DNA of 64,000 bases from Mixophyes australis. Taxonomy: Eukaryota; Chordata; Amphibia; Anura; Limnodynastidae. The translations under genes were made by a program, and so were the position numbers. A model generated the notes under the pieces. It was not told the DNA's origin, ran no database searches, and was given only the letters and a program-made list of their open reading frames with translations. Every line of letters begins with the position of its first letter. The first letter of the stretch is position 1. The DNA is taken from NCBI GenBank assembly GCA_036250195.1, contig JAVHZZ010000002.1:64074705-64138704 (forward strand), given 5' to 3'. Below are positions 50,280-59,915 of this stretch, one piece after another.

Positions 50280-51700
50280 CAGTACCAATGGACAGGACAC
50301 AGCACCACTGGACTGAACAGGACACGGCACAGGACCCAGCAGCACTACGGAACTCAGCAGGACAGAGCACAGGACACAGCACCACTGGACTGATACTGCA
50401 GAATGTGTGAACTTGGTAATATTGCAGTACCAATGGACTTATAATGCTGGATTGGTTTTGCAAATTTGGTTATAATTATTATATATATTTTTTTTTTTTA
50501 ATTTTTTTTTTTTTTTTTACTTTTTTCTTATTTTTAAAAAACTTGGGAATAGTGGGGAAATAACTATGCCCTTAGAAGCACAGAGCACAGGACACAGCAC
50601 CACTGGACTGAACAGGACACGGCACAGGACCCAGCAGCACTACGGAACTCAGCAGGACAGAGCACAGGACACAGCACCACTGGACTGATACTGCAGAATG
50701 TGTGAACTTGGTAATATTGCAGTACCAATGGACTTATACTGCTGGATTGGTTTTGCAAATTTGGTTATAATTATTATATATATTTTTTTTTTTTAATTTT
50801 TTATTTTTTTTTACTTTTTTCTTATTTTTAAAAAACTTGGGAATAGTGGGGAAATAACTATGCCCTTAGAAGCACAGAGCACAGGACACAGCACCACTGG
50901 ACTGAACAGGACACGGCACAGGACCCAGCAGCACTACGGAACTCAGCAGGACAGAGCACAGGACACAGCACCACTGGACTGATACTGCAGAATGTGTGAA
51001 CTTGGTAATATTGCAGTACCAATGGACTTATAATGCTGGATTGGTTTTGCAAATTTGGTTATAATTATTATATATTTTTTTTTTTTAAAATTTTTTATTA
51101 TTTTTTACTTTTTTTTTATTTTTTAAAAACTTGGGAATAATGGGGAAAAAACTATGCCCTTAGAAGCACAGAGCACAGGACACAGCACCACTGGACTGAA
51201 CAGGACACGGCACAGGATCCAGCAGCACTACGGAACTCAGCAGGACAGAGCACAGGACACAGCACCACTGGACTGATACTGCAGAATGTGTAAACTTTGT
51301 AATATTGCAGTACCACTGGACTTTTACTGCTGAATGTGTGAACTTGGTAATATTGCAGTACCAATGGGCTTATACTGCAGGATTGGTTGTGAAAATTTTG
51401 TGGTAATTAAAAAATATTAAAGTAGTTTTTGGTATTTTTTAAAAAAACTTTTTTTTATTTTTTTAAACACAGGGGAATATTGGGGAAATAACTATGCCCT
51501 TAGAAGCACAGAGCACAGGGCACAGCACCACTGGACTGAACAGGACACAGCACAGGACCCAGCAGCACCACTGACCTCAGAAGGACAGAGCACAGCACAC
51601 AGCACCACTGGACTGATACTGCAGAACACAGCACAGCACAGCACAGCACAGCACAGCACTAAACAGCACAGCACAGCACAGCACAGCACAGCACAGAACT
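50280..51700. repeat. 294-bp tandem repeats upstream of the transposase
   Basis: cccttagaagcacagagcac recurs at 50569, 50863, 51157 and 51497 (periods 294, 294 and 340), with a partial fifth copy at 50280-50460. Each unit has a cagcaccactggactga part, a gaatgtgtgaacttggtaat part and a long T-rich, AT-rich part. They lie on the promoter side of the gene, so copy number could change its expression (inference). Open frames here on the minus strand (QNQSSIISPLVLQYY and so on) are repeat artefacts. Confidence 0.92.
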
Positions 51701-51775
51701 AAACAGCACAGAACTAAACAGCACAGAACTAAACAGCACAGAACTAAACAGCACAGAACTAAACAGCACAGAGGA
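51625..51775. repeat. cagcacagaactaaa low-complexity repeat
   Basis: Short cagca units pass into about eight copies of agcacagaactaaac near the right end of the hAT element. The minus-strand frame of repeated LCCLVLCC is an artefact. Confidence 0.9.
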
Positions 51776-52007
51776 CCACCTAACACACCCTCCCTCTACC
51801 CTGATCAATGCCCGAGTGAAGATGGCGGCGACTAGCGGGGAATTTATAGGATCCGAGTATCGCGAGATCCGACAACGGGATTATGAGTCAGAGCCTCAGT
51901 TTCACTTTTGAATTTGGCGCCAATACCCGGATCTGTCTCGGATCCGACTCGGATCCGCAACGTTCGGGTGGGCTCGGATTTCAAAAATCCGAGTGCGCTC
52001 ATCCCTA

Positions 52008-52015
52008 TATATAAC
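52008..52015. repeat. Target-site duplication of the giant hAT, right copy
   Basis: tatataac, identical to 40061-40068. Confidence 0.9.
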
Positions 52016-52394
52016 CAAAATAAACTTGTGAATAATAAAACAAAAAGGCTCTGAAAGTTGTGAAAATCTTGTTTTGTATTGCGTCATTATACAGTTTAGG
52101 GGCAAAGTATTGAATTCCTTATATTTGATCATTTTTATACATCTATAACTGATGTCAGTTTTATTGGCTAATCAATTTACAATATTATTTAACTTAAAAT
52201 ACGAATTAAACCAGAATCAGTTCCCTTGTAGAATTGTGACACATTGCAAATGGTATTTTATGTATTTAATTTTGGTAACAGTGGATTAAAACATAGAAGC
52301 TGGGTGGGAACAGAGGGATTACTTGCAAATGCTCAGCTACCGTGTGCCCAATGACAGCAGGTGGGTGGCACATTCTAGGATGGGAAGATATAAC

Positions 52395-52821
52395 CAGGCC
52401 GGATTAAGGGAATGGAGGCCCCTGGGCTAAGGGGGCCACCATTCCCCCGTGAGACCCTCCTTGAAATCCGCCCACCCCTGAGATCCGCCCCCCATGCTCC
52501 CCCCATGTGAGCCGCCCGCCGCCCTTCCCCAAGCACTTAACTTTTTCTGTTCTCCTCCTGTCACTATAGTCCCTCCGCGGCGCGTTGTATGCTCCTTACT
52601 GAGTAGACCTTGTGAGAGTGAGACTCACAAGATCTCCTCAGTAAGGAGATCACTGAGCGCCGCGAATGGACTACAGTGACAGTGCTCAGCAGCATTGATC
52701 GGGCCGGAGGCGCCCCTGCTCCCGCACCGATCAATAATGCCACTGATCACTGTCAAGGGCCCCTGGATGCCCAAGGCCCCTGGGCTGTAGCCCAGTTAGA
52801 CCTCGGGTTAATCCGGCCCTG
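52395..52821. mobile_element. 427-bp hAT-type MITE, perfect target duplication
   Basis: Inverted termini caggccggattaa and ttaatccggccctg are flanked by gatataac on both sides (52387-52394 and 52822-52829). The GC-rich interior has an inverted gagtagaccttgtgag and ctcacaagatctcctcagta pair. No transposase is present. Confidence 0.9.
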
Positions 52822-52829
52822 GATATAAC

Positions 52830-53945
52830 CCACCTTCATTGGTTGGCACAGCACATCGGTGAATGCGAGCAGTATCAGGAACTGTGATGATACTATCAGG
52901 GATAAAGAAAAGTTATTCAGTCTATCATGGAGAATTGGCTGTGGTCTTTTGGCTCTCTTGTCTTCAGCTGCACAGCTAGGCATGCGGCTAAAACACATCT
53001 GATCATGCCCCGTAACAGAAAGCAACGCTCTGGAGCCCGAGGCTTGTGTCACAGCAGCTATATGGTGAGACATCACTGGCCTGAGTAGGTCATCTGGGCT
53101 ACATGGACACAAGTGCATGCTGCCACTTGTAGTGCCACAAGTATGTACTTTAAATGGTGTCCTTATCTGGAAATATTAAGTGTTGCCTCATCAGGAAAAA
53201 ATTATTATTGCCCCACTGGTAATGAATTAGTATGCACTATAATATAATAAAATAAAACATGTTTCCCTTCAATATAATCATTAATGAAGTTTGGCCCACT
53301 GATTTATTCATTGTATAATTTGGCCCCCGTAAGATATTTAATAATATTTGCCCCTCTAAACAAGAAATCATGATTACTCTCATAATTAAAACTTATATTG
53401 TGGCACCTGTTATATTAAAGTTGGCCAGCAGTGGAAAGCTGATGTGTTTGCTAATCTCGCCTATCCAAAACAGCGTGTTGAATCTGACGATTTTCACAGC
53501 AATCTCGAGAGAGTTTACAAAATCGCAGCTTCATGCATATAGCGACTTGTATTGTTAGAGTGCCATACATCGGGACAGCGATTTGTAGCATGGCAAATTT
53601 GATAAACTCACTTTACTGGCGGTTTACTATCAACTCACACCTTCATACATCGGCGAGTTTACACTCGCCCGAAAAAATCGCTTAAAAACTCAAATCGTAC
53701 CTTGATACATTTACACCTAGGAGTTCACTTGGCAGGTATCGTAAACAATTATTGTCTCTTTGAGAGACAATGCCTCCCAAACAGCAAAGTCTTTTGTTTT
53801 AGATGTAAGTAGACATATATGACATTCAAATGTCAGATGCTCCCTAAACTGGTATATGCACATTACATTTTTAGCATTTAAGTTGCTGGTTTCAGTATTA
53901 CAATGTTTTTTGACTGTTTTTCCTCTGTGTTCTCTTTAGAATGTG
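52830..53945. other. Putative intron upstream of the TRIM13-like exon, with repeat-like DNA
   Basis: 53410-53722 contains cgcagc, tcgcc and aatcgc words and ends ccttgatacatttacaccta, resembling the termini of the gtaaatgtatcaag MITE family (32604 and 63400), so it is probably a MITE. The rest has no recognised feature up to the acceptor at 53938. A 5' non-coding exon of the gene was not identified. Confidence 0.45.
53914..53939 (+). promoter_or_regulatory. Splice acceptor before the TRIM13-like coding exon
   Basis: A pyrimidine tract (ctgtttttcctctgtgttc) ends in tctctttag at 53939. The coding ATG is only seven bases inside the exon. An earlier ATG at 53941 is followed at once by TGA and would give nothing. 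Confidence 0.65.
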
Positions 53946-55094
53946 ATGGATGTGTGGGAGGAAGAGCTGACATGTTCAATCTGCTGCTGCCTTTTTGATG
54001 ATCCTCGAGTTTTACCTTGTTCACACAACTTCTGTAAAAAATGTTTAGAAGGTGTCATTGAAGGCAATACCAGGCATATGTTACTGAACCCTTCAACTTT
54101 TAAATGTCCGACTTGCCGAAAAGAAATCTCCACAATGGGTGTTAATAGCCATCAGGTTAATTATCCACTGAAAGGAATTGTCGAAAAATACAATAAGATT
54201 AAGGCAGGTCCAAAAATACCAATGTGTAAAGTGCACAGTGGTCAACCCCTTAACATCTTTTGCTCTACGGATCTAAAGCTGATCTGTGGGTTTTGTGCCA
54301 CAGGGGATCACAAAGAACATGTAATTTCTTCCATTGATGATGCCTACAACCAGGAAAAGTGTTCACTTGACTTTCTCCTTTGGGAGTTTAAGGACTTTCA
54401 ATTCACGCATGTCCTTGCCCGACTGGACACCTTGGAGACCAACAAGCAGAAAGTTCTTAATTCGCTGTGGATGGATTCGGATGGGGTGAAATCTTATTTT
54501 GAAAAGCTGCAGGATTTGCTAGAACAGAAAAAAAATGAGATCCTGTCAGATTTAGAATCCATGAAGCTTGCAGTCATGCAAGCTTATGATCCAGAAATCA
54601 GTAAGTTGAACAACATCATCAGTGAGCATGAAAAAGCTTGCAACATTGCTGAAAATATTAAGGATATTTCTGATCCACCTTTGTTTCTTCGGAAGATTCA
54701 GGAATTTAGGGAGAAAATTAGACTAATCAAAGCCCCATTGCCTTCTGCCTCGGATGTTACTGTCATTTCTTATATGAAAAATTTTGATACCAGTATGTGG
54801 GATAATTACAAACTAGTAGATGCGGATAAAATATGTTTGCCACAGGAAGCACCCGCCAAATACCCATTCTTCTCTAGAGCGGTAGCAGTGGTTGCTATAT
54901 TTGCCATTTTATTGCTGCTATTACTTTTAGCACCACATAACAAATTTCTGGACTTTGACAACCATTTGCAGCCGATATCCTCTGACCTGTCAGACACCAC
55001 CCCAATAGCTGAAGAAGATGCCTGTTATTGGGACCTAATTGTAGAGCAATTCTTTCTCCTTGGTGAAATGCTACACAACTATACTGGTAAATAA
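53946..55094 (+). CDS. TRIM13: TRIM13-like ER-anchored RING E3 ubiquitin ligase
   Basis: TRIM13 (RFP2) is a membrane-anchored ubiquitin ligase of the endoplasmic reticulum that acts in ER-associated degradation and ER-stress autophagy. This single coding exon gives 382 residues (MDVWEEELTC start). The RING has C10, C13, C25, H27, C30, C33, C54 and C57. The B-box 2 has C94, H97, C106, D109, C114, C117, H122 and H125. A coiled coil spans about 165-260, and a transmembrane helix (VAVVAIFAILLLLLLL) lies at about 312-330. Conserved runs such as DDPRVLPCSHNFCKKCLEG and KLAVMQAYDPEI identify TRIM13 rather than TRIM59. The family is about 407 residues in humans; this copy is shorter and quite diverged after the membrane helix and around 145-165, where B-box-to-coil residues differ. 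It is uninterrupted and all zinc ligands are present. Its 3' flank is duplicated at the left edge of the window. Confidence 0.95.
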   Translation: MDVWEEELTCSICCCLFDDPRVLPCSHNFCKKCLEGVIEGNTRHMLLNPSTFKCPTCRKEISTMGVNSHQVNYPLKGIVEKYNKIKAGPKIPMCKVHSGQPLNIFCSTDLKLICGFCATGDHKEHVISSIDDAYNQEKCSLDFLLWEFKDFQFTHVLARLDTLETNKQKVLNSLWMDSDGVKSYFEKLQDLLEQKKNEILSDLESMKLAVMQAYDPEISKLNNIISEHEKACNIAENIKDISDPPLFLRKIQEFREKIRLIKAPLPSASDVTVISYMKNFDTSMWDNYKLVDADKICLPQEAPAKYPFFSRAVAVVAIFAILLLLLLLAPHNKFLDFDNHLQPISSDLSDTTPIAEEDACYWDLIVEQFFLLGEMLHNYTGK

Positions 55095-55984
55095 TGTAAA
55101 TATTCATTGCAATATTATAGCAATTTATACCATTTAGGTGAAATTTTCTTTATAAGCTGTCACCGGGGCAGGGAGAACACAGCAACGTGCACACCAGGGT
55201 GCCTCATCAGCACCCCTATAATATTTTTTCCAGACAGTCGGTGGGTTCCGAGACCCCCTCTCTGGGGTGGGGGGCACTGCATGTGCAGTGGCAACTCTTC
55301 CACACCTGCGCAGTGAAGTGCCATGGGCTTCATGGCGCATGTGTCGATTCCGCGCTTCGGCCCTGGTTGTCACTATAGGGGAGATATCCACAGAAAAGGA
55401 GAAATAGACATTTTGCTTTAACTTGCCCTTTATACTCCATATTGTGTACTTTATTCTACCATTTTCTTATGCACTTCCACCTCTTCTTATGTCATTGAGT
55501 ACACATCCTGTGTTATTTTTTTAATGTTTTATTTCTCATCAAAAATATGAAATGAATCTGTCTGAAAATGAGTAAGAAAATGTACATTTTCACATATGTA
55601 GTATTATAATAAAATATGGAATATAACCTATAACTTTTTTCTATAAGGTCTTAAGTTTAATATCAAAAGAGAAAATTTTTTAAATTAAGGTACTTTATAG
55701 ACATTTTATGGCTGTTCTCTCTTCTCTTCAGATAGGATAAACTCCACCTTATGTGTATGATGATTCAGTCAGAAGAAAACTGTTAAAAAATAGAACACTA
55801 CGTAAAGTTTATTTTATAAAAGTGACATTTTATTATCAGGTTAATTAAACCCACTTTTTACTGGTGAGGTATTGTGTACAAAGGACAATCCTACAAATAA
55901 GTTAAGGCAAAGTATCCTTTCCTCTTTTATAGACTGTTCCACATAATGTCAACAAATTATTATACATCTGGTGATTCACACTTG
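55095..55984. other. 3' flank of the TRIM13-like gene
   Basis: Likely 3' untranslated region at first. 55155-55380 is a GC-rich block that looks inserted. AATAAA occurs at 55608-55613. No KCNRG T1-domain frame was found here, although KCNRG follows TRIM13 in other vertebrates. Confidence 0.5.
55608..55613 (+). terminator. Candidate polyadenylation signal
   Basis: A canonical AATAAA 514 bases after the stop codon, in AT-rich sequence; no clear GT-rich downstream element was seen. Confidence 0.35.
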
Positions 55985-56172
55985 CAACATTCAAAGGAGT
56001 AGCTTAATGTATATTTTTTATGTATAGTTTGGTAGCGACATTTGTACAAATATAGTCTTTATTTAGTTTTTATTATAGGACAATACTATAAACTTGTAGA
56101 ATTGTATAAATCTAGTTGTTCCTTATAGATACACTAATGATTTACTTGCTTCAATGATGCATGTATGAGAGT

Positions 56173-56328
56173 CAGTGACGGTACTACCATTGGTGTGGTA
56201 AGTGTGTGCTCCAGGAGCCCATGGAGATAATGGGGCCTGCTGCATGGCAGATGCAGAGGGTCAGGGGCCCTGGTTCTTTCCTCCCCACCTATCTGCACGG
56301 GACCCTCAGCTCACTAGTTCTGCCCCTA
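56173..56328. mobile_element. 156-bp hAT-type MITE with empty site in copy A
   Basis: Flanked by atgagagt on both sides (56165-56172 and 56329-56336). Copy A has a single atgagagt at the matching place (773-780), which proves the insertion. It starts cagtgacggtactacc; the right terminus, ctagttctgcccct, is a diverged inverted match. Confidence 0.9.
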
Positions 56329-56513
56329 ATGAGAGTGTCCTATCACTTTATCAGTTCCCTTCTTTTTATGATGTGTGTCTATTTCTGAATCCTTCTATAG
56401 TGAGCAGTTCTATTTTAGTGGTCCTCTTATGTTGATTTTTCATTCCCTTTTTTCTGTTTCTAGAAAATCATTAAATACATGTTGAAGACTAAACACGTGT
56501 GAATAATAAAATA

Positions 56514-57446
56514 CCGTATTTCCCCATGTATAAGACGCACCTTTTCCCCCCAAATTTGGGGTCTAAAAACTGGGTGCGTCTTATATAGTGGTAGCGGGGA
56601 TCCGGTGTGGGGGGGGGGGGGACAGCGTTACAGTGGCAGCAGGGGGGATCCAGGGGGAGGGGGGCAGCGGTACAGTGACAGCGGGGGGATCCAGGGAGAG
56701 GGAGGCAGTGGTACAGTGGCAGCGGGGGGATCCAGAGGGAGGGGGCAGCGGTACAGTGGCAGCGGAGGGATCAAGGGGGAGGGGGGCAGTGGTACAGTGG
56801 CAGCGGGGGGATCCGGGGTGAGGGGGGCAGCGGTACAGTGGCAGCGGGGGGGATCCGGGGGGAGGGGGGCAGCGGTACAGTGGCAGCGGGGGAATACAGG
56901 GGGAGGGGGCAGTGGTACAGTGGCAGTGGGTTGATCCAGGTGGAGGGGGCAGCGGTACAGTGGCAGTGGGGGGACAGCGGTACAGTGGCAGCGGGGGGAT
57001 CCGGGGGGAGGGGACAGCGGTACAGTGGCAGCGGGGGGATCTGGGGGGAGGGGGGCAGCGGTACAGTGGCAGTGGGGGGATCCAGGGGGCGGGGGGCAGT
57101 GGTACAGGGAAGCGGGGGGATCCAGGGGGAGGGTGGCAGCGGTACAGGGGCAGCGGAGGGGCGATTACAGGGGCTTAATGCCGGCAGCTGCACACTATGT
57201 GCAGGTCCGTTTCACAGAGACAAGCAGGGAGAGTGTGCTGGCTGGCTGCTCACAAAGGGCCAGCACACTCTCTCTGCCTGTCTCTGCCAAACGGACCTGC
57301 ACATAGTGTGCAGCCGCCGGCAGCAAGCCCCTGCAATCTCTGTACACTTTTTGACAGCTATCGCAATATTTTTTTTTTTCAAATTTCAGGGCCAAAATTA
57401 AGGTGCGTCTTATAGATTGGAGTGCCTTATACATGGGGAAATACGG
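56514..57446. mobile_element. TA-target DNA transposon (ccgtatttccccatgtataa termini)
   Basis: The left end ccgtatttccccatgtataa and the right end ttatacatggggaaatacgg are perfect inverted repeats; a second inverted word, aagacgcacctt and its complement, lies inside. It is flanked by TA on each side, with a single TA at the empty site in copy A (953-956 region, aataaaataagtgc). The 933-bp interior is a G-rich minisatellite plus an inverted gtccgtttcacagagacaag-type pair (57205-57310). No transposase is present. A TA target fits Tc1/mariner-like or related elements. Confidence 0.88.
56590..57165. repeat. G-rich minisatellite, about 36-42 bp unit
   Basis: More than twelve copies of a unit with cagcggtacagtggcagcgg and a ggggatccgggggga-type G-run. 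One strand is almost free of C in the runs, so G-quadruplex formation is possible. Gly-rich and Pro-rich frames over it are artefacts. Confidence 0.92.
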
Positions 57447-57448
57447 TA

Positions 57449-58392
57449 AGTGCCAAAGTGAAACTTTCTTGTACAAGGAAACATAGATCCAAAGGAAGAC
57501 GTATTCCACAGTGTGCTAATTCTAAAATAAATTGTATTATGAGCGGTTAGTGAAAAAGTAAGCCCATACAGTGTTAGCTCTGGGCCATATTTAGTGGATA
57601 GTATGTTTAAGGTTTATAGTGTACGGTATAGCAATATTTACTTCCAGTACTATGTGAATGAAAGCTATGATGGGAAATTTAATAAAGAAAAAACTGATGA
57701 CATATTTAAAATTATTTACTTTTATATGGTAAATGTGTTTGTTTTTACAGGTCCCTGTCGAGCCCTGATGCCAGGGCATGCTGGCACTAGTAGATCTAAA
57801 AGCGCCAGCATACCCATGGCTGCCAGAGCACACAGGTGCTTGTTGAACTACAAGGTCCATCATAGCTACTTTTTGACTTTTAAACGTGTATATTTTGCAG
57901 CATGCATTTAACATATATATTAACCCCCTTAATGCTTAAAAGATCACAGGAGACCAAATTCTGGTTATTTTTTCTTTCATGCTTATTAAAAGCAGGTAGA
58001 GTAAAATGCAAGGTCACCTTCTTCATCACGTCTCTCCTCGTCAACATTTGAATCTGTAACCTGCAACAATGACAAATTAGAGCTTATTAGGTTAAATATT
58101 CACTTTTTCATGGTAGACAGAATTTTTTGAGGAAATTATACATTTAAAGACTGCATTTAATGGTCTATATAACCTATAGCTTTCTTGAAGGCAAAAACTA
58201 ATAGCCTATATATCGCCTGTAGCTTTGTTGAATAGCCACATGAAAATCTTGTACAACATTGGCCTATACTGTAATATACACAAAGTAGCTGGAAAATACA
58301 CTTGTATATATTTACCTCTCCTTGCACCTTTAGGAATTGTTATATGCCTTCTCTGCTTTCTGTATCTCCTCTGCTTTCTGTATGTCTCTTCC
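57449..58392. other. Copy B flank, partly diverged from copy A
   Basis: 57449-57660 aligns with 957-1185. 57750-57880 contains a repeat-like block (cccatggctgccagag and aactacaaggtcc). Upstream of 58393 the sequence does not align to the possible exon start in copy A. Confidence 0.5.
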
Positions 58393-58518
58393 GTTTCTGT
58401 TATTGTAGCTGCTGTCATTGTATTGTGTAGCATTTTGTACACCAGCAAAATATTAATTTATTGCCACACTTGTAAAACTGTAGGGTCCCGATCTTTGCAG
58501 ACTGCTCTGCTACACTGA
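58393..58518 (+). pseudogene. Partner of the possible 3090-3304 exon, first half missing
   Basis: The frame ending CKTVGSRSLQTALLH then TGA (58516-58518) matches CKTVGSCSLQSALLH of copy A. The segment equivalent to EEISSKEETENY is absent or unrecognisable, so if the copy A frame is a real exon, this copy has lost it. The few differences within the shared tail are mostly amino-acid changing, which gives no support for coding constraint. Confidence 0.35.
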
Positions 58519-59604
58519 CGCTCCCAACTCTGGACCACATTGCCTAAGGAATTTGGAATAGTTCTGTAAATTGTTGAGAGATGCTTAATGAGTCATGGCT
58601 CCTAGGTGTTATAGGCTTTCTATTAGGACATTACTGTAGCAGATCTTTTCTATTGGTTTTTACCACTGATAACATATTGATGTTCTTAAAGCCAGGAATT
58701 ATTGGTTAAATCACTTGTACACAGAAAATGTGATTTTTGAACCATAACACCCAGCAGTCGGCAGAGCACTTTAGCACTTGTACTTTGTTTAATTTTAGTG
58801 CTGCAGCGTTAGCTTTACGGCAGGTTTAAAATACAAACACAATATTCTAAAGCTCCTTTAAGTACTCAGCATTGAATGGCCACTGAGGTTTCACTGTCAC
58901 ATAAATAATGCTTCAGGTATGAATTTTCTCCATAGTGGCTTTTCATTTATTGCAACCAACTCTTGTAAGAAAGATGATCACTATTTGTCTGTGTATTCTG
59001 AAACAACCATAATGTGTGTAATTGCATTGTTTTTTAATTGAGACAGCAGACTGGTCCTTTCTGTATAAGAGCATTTTTTGATATTATTATAATTTTATGT
59101 TTAAACTCTTTATTTTGACAGGAGACAAAGGAAAATTGGCATAACAAACAACAAAACATGAATACCCAAGACGTTTCCTCGTAATTTTGTTATGTGTTGT
59201 AGTAGGAGGTACAGAATAGGAGAGAGAAAGTCAAGGAAGGGGAGAAAAAGAGGGATGAGAGGGAGGAGAATGGGACGAGAGAAGGAGGATGGTGGGGTTG
59301 GTGCAACAGGTACTCAGATCAAAGAAATCCAAAGAGTAGACACATACAAACAGAGAGGCCACCGATTGCAGTGAAAACAAGAACCAGTGGTTTGGTGGTG
59401 CTTACCTAGAAGTCGCAGCACCCAGTCTGGGGGGGGGGGGGGGGGTGGAGCTTGCTCAGAACCTAATCTGCGTTAGGGGATGTCGCACCTAGACCATGGC
59501 TCGGGTTATGGGCATATAAGCAGCTACGGTTTATCTAAGATACCAGGGGACCCATATACGGTCAAACTTTTATGATTTGTCGTGGAGGTAGTATGTAATG
59601 CCTT

Positions 59605-59915
59605 CCATCATCATCAGCATTTATTTATACAGCGCCACTAATTCTACAGCGCTGTACAGAGAACTCATTCACATCAGTCCCTGCCCCATTGGAACTTACA
59701 GTCTAAATTCCCTAACATACACACAAACACACAGACAGACAGAGAGAGACTAGGGTCAATTTTGATAGCAGCCAATTAACCTATTAGTATGTTTTTGGAG
59801 TGTGGGAGAAAACCGGAGCACCTGGAGGAAACCCACGTAAACACGGGGAGAACATACAAACTTCACACAGATAAGGCCATGGTCGGGAATTGAACTCATG
59901 ACACCAGCATAAAAA
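59605..59915 (-). mobile_element. V-type SINE, reverse copy
   Basis: The complement of the 32936-33268 SINE: (CATCAT)n and catttatttatacagcgcca at left (tail), the core caccggag-type run (cggagcacctggaggaaacc), and gggaattgaactcatg at right, near the B-box. The tRNA-like head is truncated at the A-box. Confidence 0.85.

Larger units (their letters stand above)
40069..52007 (-). mobile_element. Giant autonomous hAT transposon (11.94 kb)
   Basis: The left end tagggatgtgc and the right end, read inward as tagggatgagc, are imperfect inverted repeats, flanked by a perfect 8-bp duplication. Subterminal zones at both ends are filled with tcggattt and ggatccga words (40085-40215 and 51848-51995), likely transposase-binding clusters by analogy with other hAT elements. 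Inside, from left to right, are a 4-kb satellite, a 543-bp macro-repeat array, a unique 0.5-kb block (46740-47230), the transposase gene on the minus strand, and 294-bp repeats on its promoter side. hAT elements are commonly 2.5-5 kb (general knowledge), so this is unusually large; the excess is tandem repeat. The open transposase and perfect target duplication suggest recent insertion. Confidence 0.93.

Noticed and set aside
50233..50463. N-terminal 77-codon extension of the hAT transposase frame
   Set aside because: It is translated 294-bp promoter-side repeat; the same peptide is repeated at 50564, 50858 and 51152 without any gene attached.
53943..53945. GTG at 53943 as start of the TRIM13-like gene
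   Set aside because: A eukaryotic ATG lies one codon later at 53946 and gives the expected family N-terminus.
56588..57401. Gly-rich and Pro-rich frames of 77-187 codons
   Set aside because: By-products of the G-rich minisatellite inside a transposon.
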